7,954 nucleotides of DNA from Pseudomonadales bacterium (GTDB lineage Bacteria; Pseudomonadota; Gammaproteobacteria; Pseudomonadales; Azotimanducaceae), in NCBI GenBank assembly GCA_028822125.1, contig JAPKEK010000073.1, positions 1-7,954 on the forward strand, written 5' to 3'. The notes below the pieces were generated by a model, which did not search any database, was not told the origin of the DNA, and was given only the letters and a program-made list of their open reading frames with translations. The translations under genes were made by a program, and so were the position numbers. Shown one piece after another: positions 5,401 to 7,954 of this stretch. The number at the start of each line of letters is the position of its first letter. Position 1 is the stretch's first letter.

Positions 5401-7827
5401 GAGTGCTCCCGCGATCAGCAGCTCTCCAAATTTTGCATCATCATAGTCAAGCAGATGATTCAGCACATCAGCCATGTCCCGACCGAAGGTAGGCGCACTT
5501 GAATCGATGAAAGTAGCTGAACGGGATAGCTTAATTCTGCAGGCCTCAATGGTCGTCTCACCGCCCTCGGGATGAGGCAGGGAAATGAAATGACCAAGAT
5601 GCTGCAACTGTGGGTCCGTATATAACTCCGGGCTGTTCTGGACAACTGCTGCAGGAACACTTACAGCCTGAAGCATTGCCTCGAGTTCATAGCCGTCCTG
5701 CACCGCTGCGTATTCGGCGATACACAAATCAAGCTCATCCTGATGGGTAAGCCTGTTTTCAAGGCTACCCCAATCGGCATCATTGGCCCCCAGCGAATCG
5801 ATCACAGTGCACAACGCACGCCACTGAATATCCGTTTCACAGGCAATAGCGATGTGTTTATCATCGCCTCTGGTGGCATAAACGCCATGAGGTGCAGCAT
5901 GCGAATCTCGATTACCCTGACGCGATTGAACGCTACCATTAGCACTATAATCAAGTAGTGCTGGCGTCAGAAAGTGCATAGCCGCCTCACTCTGGGCGAG
6001 ATCAATATGCTGGCCTTGACCGGTCCGCCTGACATGATCCAACGCTGCCAGAATGGCAATGGCATTAAAGCGCGGCGCAATGTAATCAGTATAAGCTCCA
6101 AAAGGACCCGCCGGCTCTCTATCAGGCCAACCCGTGATTTCATAAAACCCCGTTATCGCCGCGGCCAGGTTTCCATAACCCGCGAACATTGATAAAGGTC
6201 CTGTCTGACCCATCAGGCAGGTGCTCAACATGATGATTTCTGGTTTTATTTCACGCAAGGTGGCGTAATCCAGACCCAATGCTTTCATCGCCCGGGGTGA
6301 AAACGATTCCGTTATAACATCAGCCCATCGAACCAGATCAAGGATAACCTCTCGACCTTCGGGCTTGGTAAGGTCAATCGTGACCATTCGTTTGCCAGCA
6401 TTTATACTATGGAAAATCGCTGATTTTTCAGGAGACTCATCGCCATCCATGAACGGTCGTATCGTCCGGGTAACATCAAGTCGAGAGGTCGACTCTACTC
6501 TGACCACTGTCGCGCCAAAATCAGCGAGCAGTCTTGTCGCCCCAGGTCCGGCCAGAGCCCACATCAGATCCAGGACTTTGACGCCCTCAAGGGGCAATTC
6601 ATGGCCTTGCCTGACCGGTAGTGAAACCGTCGGCACACTTTCAAGTTCCTTAAACACCTCATCGTTATGCTCACCGATTCGCGGTGGCCGCTGTCCAGGC
6701 TGCAATGGCGTTTCACTGAACCTGGCAAACGCACCAGGATACTGAACTGAAGCTGAAGGCCCTTCTCCATCGGGCTTCCAGAAATAATTACGTGAAGCGA
6801 ATTGCGTACTATCAACAACCTCTGCAAGTGTGGTCATTGGCGCCAGTAAAAGGCCACGTTGAAGTGCAGCATCAAGCAACTGTTGCTTGCTTTTTGACGC
6901 TGTGCAAGCAGCCACGCAGTCTTTTACCCGTTCCCATTCCGAGATAGGTTCTTCGCCTCGGGTTAACAAAAGCCCGTATTCGAGCCAGTTTTTATCTCGG
7001 GTAGCTTCATCGCAGAAACCTTGTTCACAGATATAAGCCATCAAACGTGCAGTAGCGGGTCCAATGGTAGCGCCGAATAAAAAGGTAATGGCAATCCTGC
7101 CATCACTGGCAGGAAAGGTCAGCCGAATGGAAAGTTCACCCACTTTCAGGCCGCCTGCCGATCGAGTCACTGTTTCTTCATTCACAGCCGTCGACAGGAT
7201 GTAACCCTGCGTTGCAAAGGTCAGGGCTTGCTGTGCTGAAACAGTCACCTTCTGACCTAGCCCGGAAACAGCCCTTTCTTTCAGCGCAACCAGAGAACCC
7301 GCGGCTGCTTCTGCAGCGGCGTGATTCCACGCCTGAGGTACCGAGACTCGTACCGGCGGGCGATCGGCATCGCCGGTAATCGCCATAGGCCCAGAGCTTG
7401 CCAGCAAAGTTAAATCTGTGGCTGCCCAATGAGCCTTTGGGCCGGTATCGCCAAAAGGTGTCATGGAGACATGTATAAGCGCGGGATTGAGTTGGCGTAA
7501 GGTTTCATAATCAATCCCTCTCTCCTTGAGGCTGCCTACCGGTTCAGCCTCAATCAGAAAATCGGTTTTTGAAACCAACTCCAAAAACAGGGCTCGGTCC
7601 TTATCAAAGTCCAGTTCTATGCTTCTTTTACCCCGCGCATAGCCCCACCAATTTAGAGAATATTCTGGCTCGGCCTGACTTTTGAAAAAAGGCCCTGTGC
7701 GTCTACCCAGGGCACCGCCGGGTGGCTCTACCTGAATGACATCTGCACCCAGATCGGCCAGGATCTGGGCGCACAACATACCATTTTGACTGGTTAGGTC
7801 GAGAACACGGTAGGGCTTGAGCAACAT
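5395..7827 (-). CDS. Tandem-fused CaiB/BaiF family III CoA-transferase (acid-less N-half, catalytic C-half)
   Basis: At 810 residues this is twice the normal family length and holds two complete family III domains. The N-half spans about 1-396: 'YRVLDLTSQNGMLCAQILA' at 6-24, 'IHVSMTPFG' (118-126), 'DLTLLASSGP' (138-147), GLGQ (189-192) and IGEHNDEV (384-391). A linker of about 15 residues (397-411, 'TVSLPVRQGHE') follows. The C-half spans about 412-810: 'VKVLDLMWALAGPGATRLL' (416-434), 'APHGVY' (645-650), 'HQDELD' (695-700). Counting back from each GxGQ, the catalytic position is Trp167 in the N-half and Asp581 (in 'AYTDYIAP') in the C-half. One chain thus carries one active site, and probably folds as an intramolecular pseudo-dimer performing CoA transfer. 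The N-half resembles the 4147-5370 product and the C-half the 2897-4150 product, in reversed order. The end of the C-half is degenerate, with GRDM at 782-785 where GEHT is usual. GGAG seven bases upstream supports the start. Substrate unknown. Confidence 0.93.
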   Translation of the reverse strand: MLLKPYRVLDLTSQNGMLCAQILADLGADVIQVEPPGGALGRRTGPFFKSQAEPEYSLNWWGYARGKRSIELDFDKDRALFLELVSKTDFLIEAEPVGSLKERGIDYETLRQLNPALIHVSMTPFGDTGPKAHWAATDLTLLASSGPMAITGDADRPPVRVSVPQAWNHAAAEAAAGSLVALKERAVSGLGQKVTVSAQQALTFATQGYILSTAVNEETVTRSAGGLKVGELSIRLTFPASDGRIAITFLFGATIGPATARLMAYICEQGFCDEATRDKNWLEYGLLLTRGEEPISEWERVKDCVAACTASKSKQQLLDAALQRGLLLAPMTTLAEVVDSTQFASRNYFWKPDGEGPSASVQYPGAFARFSETPLQPGQRPPRIGEHNDEVFKELESVPTVSLPVRQGHELPLEGVKVLDLMWALAGPGATRLLADFGATVVRVESTSRLDVTRTIRPFMDGDESPEKSAIFHSINAGKRMVTIDLTKPEGREVILDLVRWADVITESFSPRAMKALGLDYATLREIKPEIIMLSTCLMGQTGPLSMFAGYGNLAAAITGFYEITGWPDREPAGPFGAYTDYIAPRFNAIAILAALDHVRRTGQGQHIDLAQSEAAMHFLTPALLDYSANGSVQSRQGNRDSHAAPHGVYATRGDDKHIAIACETDIQWRALCTVIDSLGANDADWGSLENRLTHQDELDLCIAEYAAVQDGYELEAMLQAVSVPAAVVQNSPELYTDPQLQHLGHFISLPHPEGGETTIEACRIKLSRSATFIDSSAPTFGRDMADVLNHLLDYDDAKFGELLIAGALE

Positions 7828-7837
7828 TGGATTACTC
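7828..7837. repeat. Direct repeat TGGATTACTC, copy next to the start codon of the fused gene
   Basis: This is the second copy of the 10-base word at 5391-5400, abutting the start codon of the fused gene. Here it also overlaps three bases of the Shine-Dalgarno complement (CTCC at 7835-7838), so functional constraint explains part of the sequence. Confidence 0.35.
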
Positions 7838-7838
7838 C
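7835..7838 (-). promoter_or_regulatory. RBS of the fused CoA-transferase gene
   Basis: The minus strand reads GGAG, then seven bases, then the ATG at 7825-7827. This is normal spacing and supports the start. The remaining upstream DNA to the right edge (7839-7954) shows no convincing -35/-10 pair and no supported gene; it includes an 8-base palindrome AGTTAACT at about 7912-7919. Confidence 0.65.
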
Positions 7839-7954
7839 ATAGTCGGGTTGTTAGCCACGATTCTATGACTGACCATAGCAGAGCCGTTCACCCCTGGGTA
7901 GGGTACTGACAAGTTAACTCATACCCGTGGGCTGGAGCTACAAAATAGTTGCGG

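Noticed and set aside
6365..6745. Plus-strand open frame of 126 codons opposite the fused CoA-transferase
   Set aside because: It lies antisense across the linker between the two domains, with no recognisable motif and Ser/Arg/Thr-rich composition; a shadow frame.
5395..7827. The 810-codon gene as an assembly or frameshift artefact joining two genes
   Set aside because: The frame is continuous through a plausible linker, both halves are complete, and no internal RBS-start pair at the junction was obvious. The domain order is opposite to that of the split pair, so it is not a fused copy of that pair with a lost stop.
7888..7953. Minus-strand frame open from the right edge to a TGA at 7888-7890, which could be the tail of an upstream gene
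   Set aside because: Only about 21 codons are visible, a second frame is also open from the edge for 11 codons, and neither resembles a known C-terminus. Sequence to the right is needed.
1..7954. CRISPR array, tRNA/rRNA genes, insertion sequence or prophage signals
   Set aside because: I saw no regularly spaced repeats, no tRNA-like cloverleaf arms, no transposase or integrase motifs and no long terminal inverted repeats on either strand.

Overview
The window looks like part of a catabolic gene cluster from a bacterium, most likely a proteobacterium. This rests on compact genes with Shine-Dalgarno sites, an ATGA start/stop overlap, base composition near 50% GC by eye, and a mix of gene families typical of proteobacterial degradation islands for hydrophobic or aromatic acids. 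No ribosomal, tRNA or other taxonomic marker is present, so the organism cannot be named. I see no insertion sequence, integrase, CRISPR array or RNA gene.

Layout, left to right. On the minus strand, read from right to left, lie a dienelactone hydrolase family protein (1819-2553), a soluble bacterial cytochrome P450 (253-1620) and the first 67 codons of a gene running off the left edge (1-201), whose N-terminus resembles the large subunit of Rieske ring-hydroxylating oxygenases. A divergent intergenic region of about 340 bases (2554-2896) separates this block from a plus-strand pair. It holds a perfect 6-bp-arm inverted repeat and a consensus TTGACA box. The pair is two family III (CaiB/BaiF) CoA-transferase genes (2897-4150 and 4147-5370) overlapping by ATGA. 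Converging on the pair with only 24 bases between stop codons is a 2433-base minus-strand gene (5395-7827) encoding two CoA-transferase domains fused in one 810-residue chain. The last 127 bases (7828-7954) hold only its upstream region.

The main result is the relation between the three CoA-transferase genes. The first gene of the pair has the catalytic aspartate of family III (Asp180, counted from the upstream ATG); its partner has Tyr at the aligned place (Tyr172). In the fused protein the N-terminal half has Trp at that place (Trp167), while the C-terminal half has Asp (Asp581). Each unit, split or fused, therefore carries one catalytic and one apparently acid-less domain, in opposite order. 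The window seems to hold two versions of one hetero-dimeric CoA-transferase design, one as a two-gene operon and one as a covalent fusion.

Working model (inference): a hydrophobic carboxylic acid is activated by CoA transfer through one or both hetero-CoA-transferases. The ring or side chain is oxidised by the P450 and the Rieske oxygenase, and the hydrolase acts on a lactone or ester intermediate. Redox partners, a regulator, transporters and beta-oxidation genes are not in the window. The substrate cannot be deduced from the sequence.
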